In this document: in pieces, positions 1 to 8,400 of the stretch
Layout: every line of letters starts with the position of its first letter
Numbering within the stretch: position 1 is the first letter of the stretch
Assembly (NCBI RefSeq): GCF_013375035.1
Contig: NZ_CP056032.1
Span: forward strand, 2,092,001-2,156,000
Length of the DNA: 64,000 bases
DNA from: Spirosoma sp. KUDC1026
Lineage (GTDB): Bacteria > Bacteroidota > Bacteroidia > Cytophagales > Spirosomataceae
Direction: 5' to 3'
Notes under the pieces: model-generated
The model's input: only the letters and a program-made list of their open reading frames with translations
Databases searched by the model: none
Told to the model about the DNA's origin: nothing
Program-made: the position numbers and the translations under genes

Positions 1-541
1 CGCTGGTGGTGATGGCTGCCTGGCCCGGCGTCTTTGCCACCCGACCGGCAATCAGAAAAGACGTATTACCCAGTCGGACCGAGTCGCCAACCTGGGCGTC
101 GAGTTGTACCAGTAAGGCATCGTCGACCAGCGCCACGCGACTCTTGGCCTGGCGAAACTGCTGAATGGCCGAGGCTGGCTCGACTTCCCAGTCGCCGTAG
201 TACGGAAAATTACCGGTCAGGCCTTTGACCTGTGCCAATCGGACCCCGCCCGTTCGCGGAATAGATACCAGCGACGGAAAGGACACCTCGTACGCCCGAT
301 CTTTCCCGATTTTTTTGACAAATTGCTGAGTCCGGCGGGAGGGAGGACTAGTCCACGAAATAGTCAGGTCGGCGCCGAGTAGCTCGCGGGATTGCTCGTT
401 AATACTGCGGGCCAGATTGTCGCCAAAGGAGTTGACGGCCACCAGCGCGGCAATGCCCAGCACAATGGCCGACATGAAGAGAAGTAGTCGCTGACGGCTC
501 CGGCGGCTATCGCGCCAGGCCATTTTCAAAAGAAATAACAT
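1..541 (-). CDS. ABC transporter permease, FtsX/YbbP-like (partial, C terminus outside window)
   Basis: About 180 N-terminal residues can be read from an ATG at 541. The protein begins with a short basic stretch and a transmembrane helix (FMSAIVLGIAALVAVNSF, about residues 22-39), followed by a periplasmic domain containing ELLGADLTISW and LVQLDAQVGDSVRLG. This arrangement is typical of FtsX-fold permeases of the YbbP group, in which the first helix is followed by a large MacB-like periplasmic domain. The partner ATPase lies upstream on the same strand at 1536-2234 and a TesA-like esterase is divergent from it, which is the E. coli ybbA-ybbP-tesA arrangement. The role is inferred: an ABC system acting on envelope lipids or lipoproteins rather than small-molecule import. 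The rest of the gene lies beyond base 1. Confidence 0.85.
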   Translation of the reverse strand, partial: MLFLLKMAWRDSRRSRQRLLLFMSAIVLGIAALVAVNSFGDNLARSINEQSRELLGADLTISWTSPPSRRTQQFVKKIGKDRAYEVSFPSLVSIPRTGGVRLAQVKGLTGNFPYYGDWEVEPASAIQQFRQAKSRVALVDDALLVQLDAQVGDSVRLGNTSFLIAGRVAKTPGQAAITTS

Positions 542-700
542 AAATCGGTAAGAGAATTACCAACGCCTGGCCTGCGCCAAGTTATGAGGTAGAGCGCTAA
601 CCAATGGGTTTGTTAATAATATATAGCCCGTTGGTTAGCTGAAACACAAGAGGATAAACGCGTATCGATCGCCAGAGACAACTGATCGCGGGCGGCCCCG

Positions 701-1462
701 TTACAAGCCGATTTGTATACCAATAGCGGCTGTGTTGAACAACGTAAAATTGTAGAAGTCGTCTGTATTAGCGCCCCCTTCCAGTATGCGGTACCCAACT
801 CGAAGCTTGGTTTTAGGCCGCAAGGCATACGTAACACCAGCGAAGACATCTTCGGCCCGGCCAAAAGGACTGGCAAAGCCATCGCCGTCGAGCAGTAGGC
901 CAAAGCGACCTGGCTGGTAGTTGACGTAAAGACTTAATAAGGGAACAATACCAAGGTCGGAGAACCGGCGGCTTTGCTGTCCGTCTTGAACCTCGATAAA
1001 GGCGTCCCGCACGTTGCCCGTTAAGCCAACCGCCAGTCGGAATGTCTCCCGACGAATCAGGTGATAGCGGTACGTCAGCCGATAGCCATTGAACTTATAA
1101 CGGGTCGTCAGCGTGCGTCCGGCCGGGACAGTTATCGCATCAAATCGAACGGATTGTGTCAGCGGTTGCTTACCAATGGATTCGATCAGCAGCGGGGCAA
1201 CGGTTGCGTAGATCGTATGGCGGTCGTTGAACGTATAGCCGAGCCGCCCGCGCAGGTTGATAACGGGTTTTACGTTGAAATCAGGCCCGAAGGCATTGTA
1301 CAACGTACCGGCCGGCGACGGTTGTCGGATGTCATTGTACGATCCTGGAAACACAACGCCGGTTTCCGCGTCGAAAAGAATCTGCGCGTGACCGACGGAA
1401 GCCACTAATAAACTAACCAGGCTCAGAACCAAAAACCGAAGTTGATTAGAACGTTGAAGCAT
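701..1462 (-). CDS. Predicted outer-membrane beta-barrel protein
   Basis: A 253-residue protein with a clear Sec signal peptide (hydrophobic LRFLVLSLVSLLVASVGHAQ, cleavage after HAQ). The mature part is a run of alternating-polarity strands rich in Tyr, Arg and Gly, with a C-terminal GIQIGL ending, as expected for a small outer-membrane barrel. I cannot name a family with certainty; OmpW-like or generic porin-family folds are possible. It lies between the ABC ATPase and the permease on the same strand, with 73 and 159 base gaps, so it may be co-transcribed with them. No such gene occurs in the E. coli ybbA-ybbP pair. A link to the ABC system's envelope function is inferred from position only. 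Confidence 0.75.
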   Translation of the reverse strand: MLQRSNQLRFLVLSLVSLLVASVGHAQILFDAETGVVFPGSYNDIRQPSPAGTLYNAFGPDFNVKPVINLRGRLGYTFNDRHTIYATVAPLLIESIGKQPLTQSVRFDAITVPAGRTLTTRYKFNGYRLTYRYHLIRRETFRLAVGLTGNVRDAFIEVQDGQQSRRFSDLGIVPLLSLYVNYQPGRFGLLLDGDGFASPFGRAEDVFAGVTYALRPKTKLRVGYRILEGGANTDDFYNFTLFNTAAIGIQIGL

Positions 1463-1535
1463 AGGAGGAGAGATAAAGGCGTCTTATCAAAGAGAGCGAT
1501 ATAGTGGACTAAAAAAGTATGTCAGACTGGATTTG

Positions 1536-2234
1536 TTAAATATGTACACGCGAATCACTGACCAACTGGCCCCCCCGGATTTGAATGGTTCGGCCGGTTT
1601 TGGCCGCTAGTTCCAGATCATGGGTAACGAGCACGAGTGTTGTACCGGCTTCGCGGTTCAGCTCGAAAAGGAGTTCTTCAACCGTAGCACTGGTGTCGGC
1701 GTCAAGATTACCAGTAGGTTCGTCGGCGAACAGTAGTTTGGGGCGGTTGGCAAACGCTCGTGCCAGCGACACCCGTTGCTGCTCTCCCCCTGAGAGTTGA
1801 GTGGGGTAATGGTGGCCGCGGCTACCGAGTCCAACGCGTTCGAGTAATGACTGGGCGGTTTTCTGAACACCTTTCTCTCCCAATCGTGGGCCGCCCCGTA
1901 ACTCAAGTGGTACCATTACGTTTTCCAGCGCTGTGAGCGTGGGGAGAAGCTGGAAGTTCTGGAAAATGAAACCAACGTGCTGGTTGCGAACAGCCGCCCG
2001 CTGGTCTTCGGTCAGGGTATCGAGCCGTATATCGTTTAGATAGACGCTCCCCGACGAAGCCCGGTCCAGCCCGGCGCAAAGTCCCAGCAACGTTGTTTTA
2101 CCACTGCCCGATGGACCAACGATAGCAAAGGTGTCGCCATGTTCAAGGGTGAAATTTACGTTATGGAGAACCGTCAAGTCACGGCCGCCACTCGTATAGG
2201 TTTTCGTTAAATTTTCGACGTGTAAAATGCTCAT
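1536..2234 (-). CDS. ABC transporter ATP-binding protein, LolD/YbbA-like
   Basis: A 232-residue nucleotide-binding domain. It shows Walker [10 protein letters not shown], the Q-loop in [18 protein letters not shown], signature LSGGEQQR, Walker [13 protein letters not shown] and a switch histidine in [11 protein letters not shown]. The ADEPTGNLD form and the [17 protein letters not shown] segment are characteristic of the MacB/LolD/YbbA branch that works with FtsX-type permeases. I place the start at the ATG at 2234 ([13 protein letters not shown]), because the family begins with this strand; the reading frame stays open farther upstream, into the tesA side. The predicted partner is the permease at 1-541. 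It hydrolyses ATP on the cytoplasmic face of the inner membrane. The substrate is unknown. Confidence 0.92.
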   Translation of the reverse strand: MSILHVENLTKTYTSGGRDLTVLHNVNFTLEHGDTFAIVGPSGSGKTTLLGLCAGLDRASSGSVYLNDIRLDTLTEDQRAAVRNQHVGFIFQNFQLLPTLTALENVMVPLELRGGPRLGEKGVQKTAQSLLERVGLGSRGHHYPTQLSGGEQQRVSLARAFANRPKLLFADEPTGNLDADTSATVEELLFELNREAGTTLVLVTHDLELAAKTGRTIQIRGGQLVSDSRVHI

Positions 2235-2355
2235 CTGGGCACTGCTGATTTTATTGGATTGCAACCGCCGGGAAACAAATACGGTCAATTCGGCGGTTAG
2301 GCATATATCGGCCTGTAAACGGTGGCTTGTTAACGAATTAACTCTTGGGTAATCG

Positions 2356-3081
2356 ATGAAGTTCTTACACACGATCAGAATACACCATTCTTTGATAGGC
2401 GGCTTATTTATGCTGGCAACGGTATGGGGCTGTGGTTCCGGCGACAATCAAAAGGCCTCCGAAGGCAGCAGTCAGTCTTCGTCAACGGCTGAAACACCGG
2501 CGGCACCCGCTAAGAAGCAGACCGTACTATTTTATGGCAACAGCCTGACGGCCGGTTATGGGGTTGAGCCCAGCCAGGCATTTCCAGCGCTGGTTGGCGA
2601 AAAGATTGACTCGGCGGGGTTGAACTACCAGATCGTCAACGCTGGATTGAGTGGTGAAACAACCGCTGGAGGTAAAAGCCGAATCAGTTGGGTGCTGCGG
2701 CAACCGGTAGCCGTGTTCGTGCTGGAACTGGGTGGTAACGATGGCCTTCGTGGTTTGCCACTCAAAGCAACCCGGGAAAACCTGCAGGCAATCATGGATA
2801 CGGTACGGAAGAAGAGTCCGGAGGCAACCATCGTCCTGGCCGGTATGCAGATCCCGCCAAATTTGGGTACCAGCTACACCAAAGAATTTCGGGAGCTGTT
2901 CAAAGAGCTGGCCGACAAAAACAAAGCCGTGCTTATTCCCTTCCTGCTGGAAAACGTGGGTGGCATTCCGAAACTGAACCAGCGCGACGGCATTCACCCA
3001 ACCCCCGAAGGACACAAGATTGTAGCTAATACCGTCTGGAACGTACTGAAGCCCGTATTGGAGCAGAAATCGGCGAACTAA
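2356..3081 (+). CDS. tesA: TesA-like SGNH esterase/lysophospholipase, lipoprotein
   Basis: A 241-residue SGNH-fold hydrolase. Block I is FYGNSLTAGYG (Ser nucleophile within GNSLT, where most members have GDSLT), block III is LELGGNDGLRG, and block V is DGIHPTPEGH with the catalytic Asp-x-x-His pair. This is the multifunctional acyl-CoA thioesterase I/lysophospholipase L1/arylesterase family. The N terminus has a hydrophobic stretch ending in VWGC, so it is probably a lipoprotein, followed by a Ser/Ala/Thr-rich linker of about 30 residues; E. coli TesA is instead soluble in the periplasm. The gene is divergent from the YbbA-like ATPase, the classical tesA-ybbA order. Its stop codon overlaps that of tamL on the opposite strand (3078-3081). 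Confidence 0.9.
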   Translation: MKFLHTIRIHHSLIGGLFMLATVWGCGSGDNQKASEGSSQSSSTAETPAAPAKKQTVLFYGNSLTAGYGVEPSQAFPALVGEKIDSAGLNYQIVNAGLSGETTAGGKSRISWVLRQPVAVFVLELGGNDGLRGLPLKATRENLQAIMDTVRKKSPEATIVLAGMQIPPNLGTSYTKEFRELFKELADKNKAVLIPFLLENVGGIPKLNQRDGIHPTPEGHKIVANTVWNVLKPVLEQKSAN

Positions 3082-5480
3082 AACGGGTAACCAACACCGA
3101 TGTTAAACACCAGATTTTGTCGTCGCCAGTCTCGGTCGCGGAAGTTGATCTTGTTGATGACCCACTCGCTGCCGTCGGTTTTATAAGGTTTGCGGAGTGG
3201 CGTTGCCAGATCGAAACGTAACAGGAAGTAGGATAAGTCGATCCGCAAGCCGACACCTGTACCAATGGCGATTTGCTTCAGGAAGTTGGGGCCAAACTTA
3301 GCTTCTTCACCAAAGATACCCGTATTGGAATACGTCCAAACGTTACCTGCGTCAACAAAAGCGGCTAACTCAATGTATTTATTGAGTTTACCTCGTATCT
3401 CTGTACTAGCTTCCAGCTTGACATCGCCACCACCATCCTGAAAAAGAGGAACGTTGCGGATTGTATCTCGCGTGTACAGACCTGGCCCGATGGCCCGTGG
3501 CCGGAAGGCGCGGATACTATTACTGCCACCCACAAAGTACTGCTTCGTAAAAGGTAATTGATAACCCGCAGAATTACCATATGTAATGCCAATACCGCCA
3601 AACAACCGACTGGCCCATGTTACGTTAGGGTTCAGTTTGTGGTAAACTCTAAGGTCTGCATCAAGTCGTAAAAACTGTGCATAGGGTACGTTAAAAATAC
3701 CTTTTCGGTCATCGTTAGGTAATTGTTTACGGAAAAAGAGACTCGCTAAATTACCTGCAGGTTCAACGTTTCCTGTAAAGCGAAATGTAGTAGGTAAATC
3801 CGATCGGGGAGAAGAGTTGTAATTGAAGGTGTAGAGTGTACTGAGAATAAGCTGCTGAGTGCCAATGATGTTTATAAACTGTCGCTTGACGATTTCAGGT
3901 ACATACTGGCTAATTAGAGTATCGCGAACAGCATCACTAACATTAGATGTCAGGATATAATTGACATTGAACGGTTGAAAGACGTGTTCAACCTTCAAAT
4001 TCTGGCGCCAGGCATAGCCAAATGTTGTCTGGAATGAATTGAGGTCATATAAGCCTCCTCGCTTAATGAGCTGGTATCCAACAGTCGCATTCGTTTTTGG
4101 CAGTGCCTGCCGCCGATCATATCGGAAACGAACTGGGCTGACTAATCGGGGGAAGCTCAACGTAGCATCGGTACCAAAGCGATAGTTTGTTATGCTTCGA
4201 TCATCGCCCACACCTACCTGAAACTCGATACCTGCGTTGGCATTAATCGTCAGCAGTTCGGCGCGTTTGAGCGTATTTCGGTTTCGCCAGCTCGCAATGA
4301 CCTGTGTACCGGTAAAGTTGTTTGATCGGGACGTACCATCCAGCTCTAACCGTACCGATTTGAACGGATAGGGAGTCAGGTAATAATACGCGTCCAGTAC
4401 GGCAGAGTCGCCCTGCTGCGATGGCTCAAAACGGTTTCGGACAAACTTGAAGGCCCCTACGTTGATGAAGCGGGATAGGGTTAAATCCTGCGCGCGGCTA
4501 TTGTATTTCCGGCCAGGTCGTACGGCAATAATATCCCGGAAAAGCTTGGGGTTATACGTCCGGGCGGAGTCGACCACAATAAAATCTTCTTCGCTCTCAA
4601 CCCGGCGCTGGGTCGTGTCACTCTGCGCTGTCGACAGGTTGTAGTTGGCGTAGATGATAACATCCCGGATCGAGTAGGGAACCCCGGCTGCGTTCGGCAT
4701 TTCGGGCTTGATCGCGAAATACAGTTTCGACCGGTGCGCTACCGAGTCGTTGTCGGCCAGAACGGCAATGTAGTCGGTATTGAAATAATAGAAGCCGCGC
4801 TGCTTAATAAACTGCCCGATCCGCTCCCGCTCGACATTGATAGCCGTCAGCCGGAAAGGGTCACCCTTTTTGAAGACGGTCTGTTTGCCTGAGGTCAGCA
4901 GGGCTTTGCGGACCGGGGTTGAATCGCCCAGAAAACCGACGGAATCGATCAGGTAACGCTGCTTGAGTTCTACCTGGTATTGCCCCCGCGCCTTGTAGCC
5001 ATCCTCTTTGAGCGAGCCACTGACGGTAGATCCGAAATAACCCTCGTTCTCGAGCGTTCCCTCCCAGATAGGGACGTTAGCGGATAAAGCCCGCGCACTG
5101 GCAAAGACAGGTTCCTGACCAAACTTTCGCCGAAACCAGGCGCGGAAGCCCTTCGGCTTTTTAGGCTCGCCGAAGAGGTAGTAAAAACCGACTTTATAAG
5201 GGTAACCAAAAAGCTGAGCATTGGGCTTGGGACGGGCTATTTCGCTTAATGTTGTTTCCATTGTTTCCTGCTCCGATTCAGAAACGGTTGAGTCGGCATT
5301 GATCGTAATGTCAGTGCCCATATACAATCGTTCGTTCGCGGGCAGGTGCTTGGCAATGTTACAGGCATTGAGCAACAGCAAAGCCAGTAGACACAGCAAA
5401 CGAACACCTGATCGGTACGTTTTTGACAAACGATAGGGTTGGGACAAAGACATTCCTAAACAGGATAAACAAAAGCGCAT
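3078..5480 (-). CDS. tamL: TamL: lipoprotein-type BamA/TamA family outer-membrane assembly protein
   Basis: An 800-residue outer-membrane protein. The N terminus has a lipobox (LLALLLLNAC), so the protein is lipidated, unlike proteobacterial TamA. It is followed by POTRA-like repeats up to about residue 400 and a C-terminal Omp85 barrel. The barrel contains VGGSNSIRAFRPRAIGPG, the counterpart of the conserved VRGF/VRGY loop motif, and ends in an aromatic strand (VGYPF). In Bacteroidota this combination is called TamL and pairs with TamB, which lies immediately upstream: only two bases separate the tamB stop from the ATG at 5480, suggesting translational coupling. An alternative ATG at 5453 would give a more usual signal-peptide length. 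It should act with TamB in moving lipids or inserting proteins into the outer membrane. Confidence 0.88.
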   Translation of the reverse strand: MRFCLSCLGMSLSQPYRLSKTYRSGVRLLCLLALLLLNACNIAKHLPANERLYMGTDITINADSTVSESEQETMETTLSEIARPKPNAQLFGYPYKVGFYYLFGEPKKPKGFRAWFRRKFGQEPVFASARALSANVPIWEGTLENEGYFGSTVSGSLKEDGYKARGQYQVELKQRYLIDSVGFLGDSTPVRKALLTSGKQTVFKKGDPFRLTAINVERERIGQFIKQRGFYYFNTDYIAVLADNDSVAHRSKLYFAIKPEMPNAAGVPYSIRDVIIYANYNLSTAQSDTTQRRVESEEDFIVVDSARTYNPKLFRDIIAVRPGRKYNSRAQDLTLSRFINVGAFKFVRNRFEPSQQGDSAVLDAYYYLTPYPFKSVRLELDGTSRSNNFTGTQVIASWRNRNTLKRAELLTINANAGIEFQVGVGDDRSITNYRFGTDATLSFPRLVSPVRFRYDRRQALPKTNATVGYQLIKRGGLYDLNSFQTTFGYAWRQNLKVEHVFQPFNVNYILTSNVSDAVRDTLISQYVPEIVKRQFINIIGTQQLILSTLYTFNYNSSPRSDLPTTFRFTGNVEPAGNLASLFFRKQLPNDDRKGIFNVPYAQFLRLDADLRVYHKLNPNVTWASRLFGGIGITYGNSAGYQLPFTKQYFVGGSNSIRAFRPRAIGPGLYTRDTIRNVPLFQDGGGDVKLEASTEIRGKLNKYIELAAFVDAGNVWTYSNTGIFGEEAKFGPNFLKQIAIGTGVGLRIDLSYFLLRFDLATPLRKPYKTDGSEWVINKINFRDRDWRRQNLVFNIGVGYPF

Positions 5481-5482
5481 AG

Positions 5483-8400
5483 TTAATTACTGAGGGGTGT
5501 AGCCGGGGCTGGCTTGCCCAGCGAAGTCCGGCGGAAAGCGTTCGCGAACGTATTGTAGTCGAGCGTAATGATGAAGCCAACACCCGTTTCAATGATGTAG
5601 CCGTCCAGAATGGCCTGGTAGTCGTTCTTGCGGTAGCCGCGCAGCAGGTAGCGTCCGTCCCGCGTCAGGCTGTAGTTGACCGACACGTTATCGAACACCT
5701 CGTTGGGGTTTCGGGTCGCGCTCTGGGCCGTGTTTTCCAGCACGAAGTTCCGGCCTACCGATACCGTCAACCGGCCTTCCAAGAAGCTCCGGGACAGGCC
5801 GACGTTCAGGTCAGTACGGGCACCGTTGGTTAGGCCGCCGGTGTTAGCGCTACCAGTCTGCGAAAGCAGATCAAAGTCGACATCAAATCCTTTCAGTACG
5901 TTTGAGGCCAGGTTACCCAACTGCTGCGAAATCAGTTTCGATACGCTGCTCCGGGCCAGCCCCTCGGCCTGGTTATTCAGTCCACCGTTGTCTGATCCGG
6001 AGAAGAAATCAGACGTGTTCTCCGGTAAGAACCGGTTCAGGACTAGTAGCGCGAAGACCTGTTTGTTGATCTGCGAAGGATCCTGCCGCAACGTACGCAG
6101 CTTGTTTTCGATACTGGTACCCAGCGTACTGTTAGCCCCTACCTCGCCCTGTTCGCCACTCGGCAGGCGAATGTCGAAATCCAGCTTGGGGGAAGACAGG
6201 TTATTGCTGATGTTAAGGGCCACTTCGAATGGTAACCGACGCTTGACCGCAGAGGCATTAACCGTCGTCTGCTCGTTACCAATCAGGTCGGCCGGGGGAA
6301 CCGAGACCTTGTAAATGGCGGTCAGATTAAGGTCTGCTTTCAGCGGATCGCCGGAGAAGCTGATATAGCCACCTTTTTCCAGCACAAACTGGCGTTTCAA
6401 TACCTGGTACGTCATCAGGTATTCACCCTCCGTTACGTCATAACGGCCCAGTACCGATAGTTCACCAGCCTGGTTGAGCGTTACGTTGAGCTGCGCATTC
6501 CCCCGGGCCCTCAGGTAATCGCCATTCAGTTCATCGACAATAATGGTCAGTTCCGATTTTTCGTCGACTTCGAGGTCCAGCGAGATTGTCGAGTTCGTCA
6601 GTTGATCGAACGCCAGCCGGGGGCGGGTACTATCTGGTTTCGGCTGGATGAGGTACTTTGTCAATGCCAGCGAATCGCGGTGGTCAATGAACGTAACGAC
6701 TTTTTCCAGATCGCTCACTTCCAGTGATTCGTCGGGGAGCACCAGCGATACTTTACTGTCTTCGTCCATTTTGATCTTACCGGTTATGGACGGACTGGTT
6801 CCGGTTCCTTTTACGCGCAGATCAGCCGTAATGCTTGCCTGTCCATAGGCATAATCATTGTCTTTCCGCGCTGCGTTCAGTACCTGGAAATGGTCGGCCC
6901 GGATACGCAGATTATACGCTACGTCCGGAATATTTTTGAGTTCGACCGCGCCGTCCATCGTCAGCGTCCGACCCCTGGTATCCTGAATGTCAAAATCGTC
7001 AATCGTGATCGTCTGGCCCGAGAAGCTCAGTTTTTCCTGATTAATGCTGTACGTCGCGTTCAGCTGTTTGATGTTGAAGGCGACCGAATCGAAGGCCACG
7101 CTGCCATCCAGTTTTGGGCTCTCGGTTGACCCTGCTACCGTAAACTGACCCGTGAGTTTTCCCTTGGCCTGACGTAGTTCGCCAAAGCTGAAGGCTTCGA
7201 CCGTACGGGCGTCGAGTCGTTTCAGATTGATGGCCAGGTTGAGGGCGTTCTTGGCATCTTCCGGATTGTAGAAGCCAGTTACCGTAACGTCGTTGTAAGT
7301 GCCAGCCAGGGTTGTATTGACGTTGATTTTTCCTTCCGGCGTGTTGCCGAACCGGGCGGTCAGGTTACCGATCGGCTGGCTCATAACGTCCAGACTATCG
7401 ACATAGACTGAGCCGATAAAGGCCAGCTTGCTGTTCTCGCCCATATAGTCCCGGACAACCACTGTACCGTTGAGTTTACCGTCGGCCAGTGTCGTGTCCT
7501 GATTGGCCAGCCGAGCCAGGTTCGCAATGTCAATGGCACGGGTTGTTACCCGGATTGGCGCGTTGTCATACGGCTCGGTACTGCTTATCTCCAGGGACTG
7601 ATTACCCTGCTCAAGCCGCAGGTTATTGATAAGCACGCCATCCGGACTATACTGCGCAAAGCCGCTTGTATCGGTCTGCCATCGCTGGTAGTTCGTCAGG
7701 AGACCATTCCGCGCAAACTGGAAGCGGTAAGTCGAATCGATAACGCTCAGGGTACCGGCCACGCCATGCAGTTCCTGGCTAAGGGAGTCTTTGTTGACGA
7801 CTGAAAATCGGAATTTGTTATCAGCCGCCGTACCCACCAGATCGGTTTCGCGGATGTTCAGGCCATCATACAGAATACCGTCGACGCGACCGTTTACGTT
7901 TAACGTGTTGCCAGCACCCCGCAGCGCCAGATTAGCCCCCTTGATGGTGGTTGTATCATAAACGATAACCCCAGTCCGCAGGGTAGCCGACAGCGTCGTA
8001 TCGCGGGTATTGTCCAGATAGGCACTCAGCCGTACCGTGTCCAATCGGGTAAGGGCGGGCACAAACGCCTTAAAGATCGGGTTCTGGTAGGCTCTCAGGT
8101 CCAGTGTAAAGGCGTAGGGCGGAGGAATCGTTTTGTACGTAAGCGACGGCACAGAAATGTATTTGCTGATTTCGCCCGCAAGGATGTCATATAACTGAGT
8201 GTATTCGAACTGGCCGTTCAGGTTCAGTCGTGCACCCGGCAGCTGAGCCAGTACGCTCTTATTTTTCCCGTCGGCGCCGAGTCGGGCGTACAGTGAATCA
8301 ACCGCGTAATTCTGTCCGTTCATGCTGATGACAGCATCGCTCGCTTCGACCGTACCGACGGGTTTTGCCGGATCGACCGAGGCCATATTCAGGTTGATCT

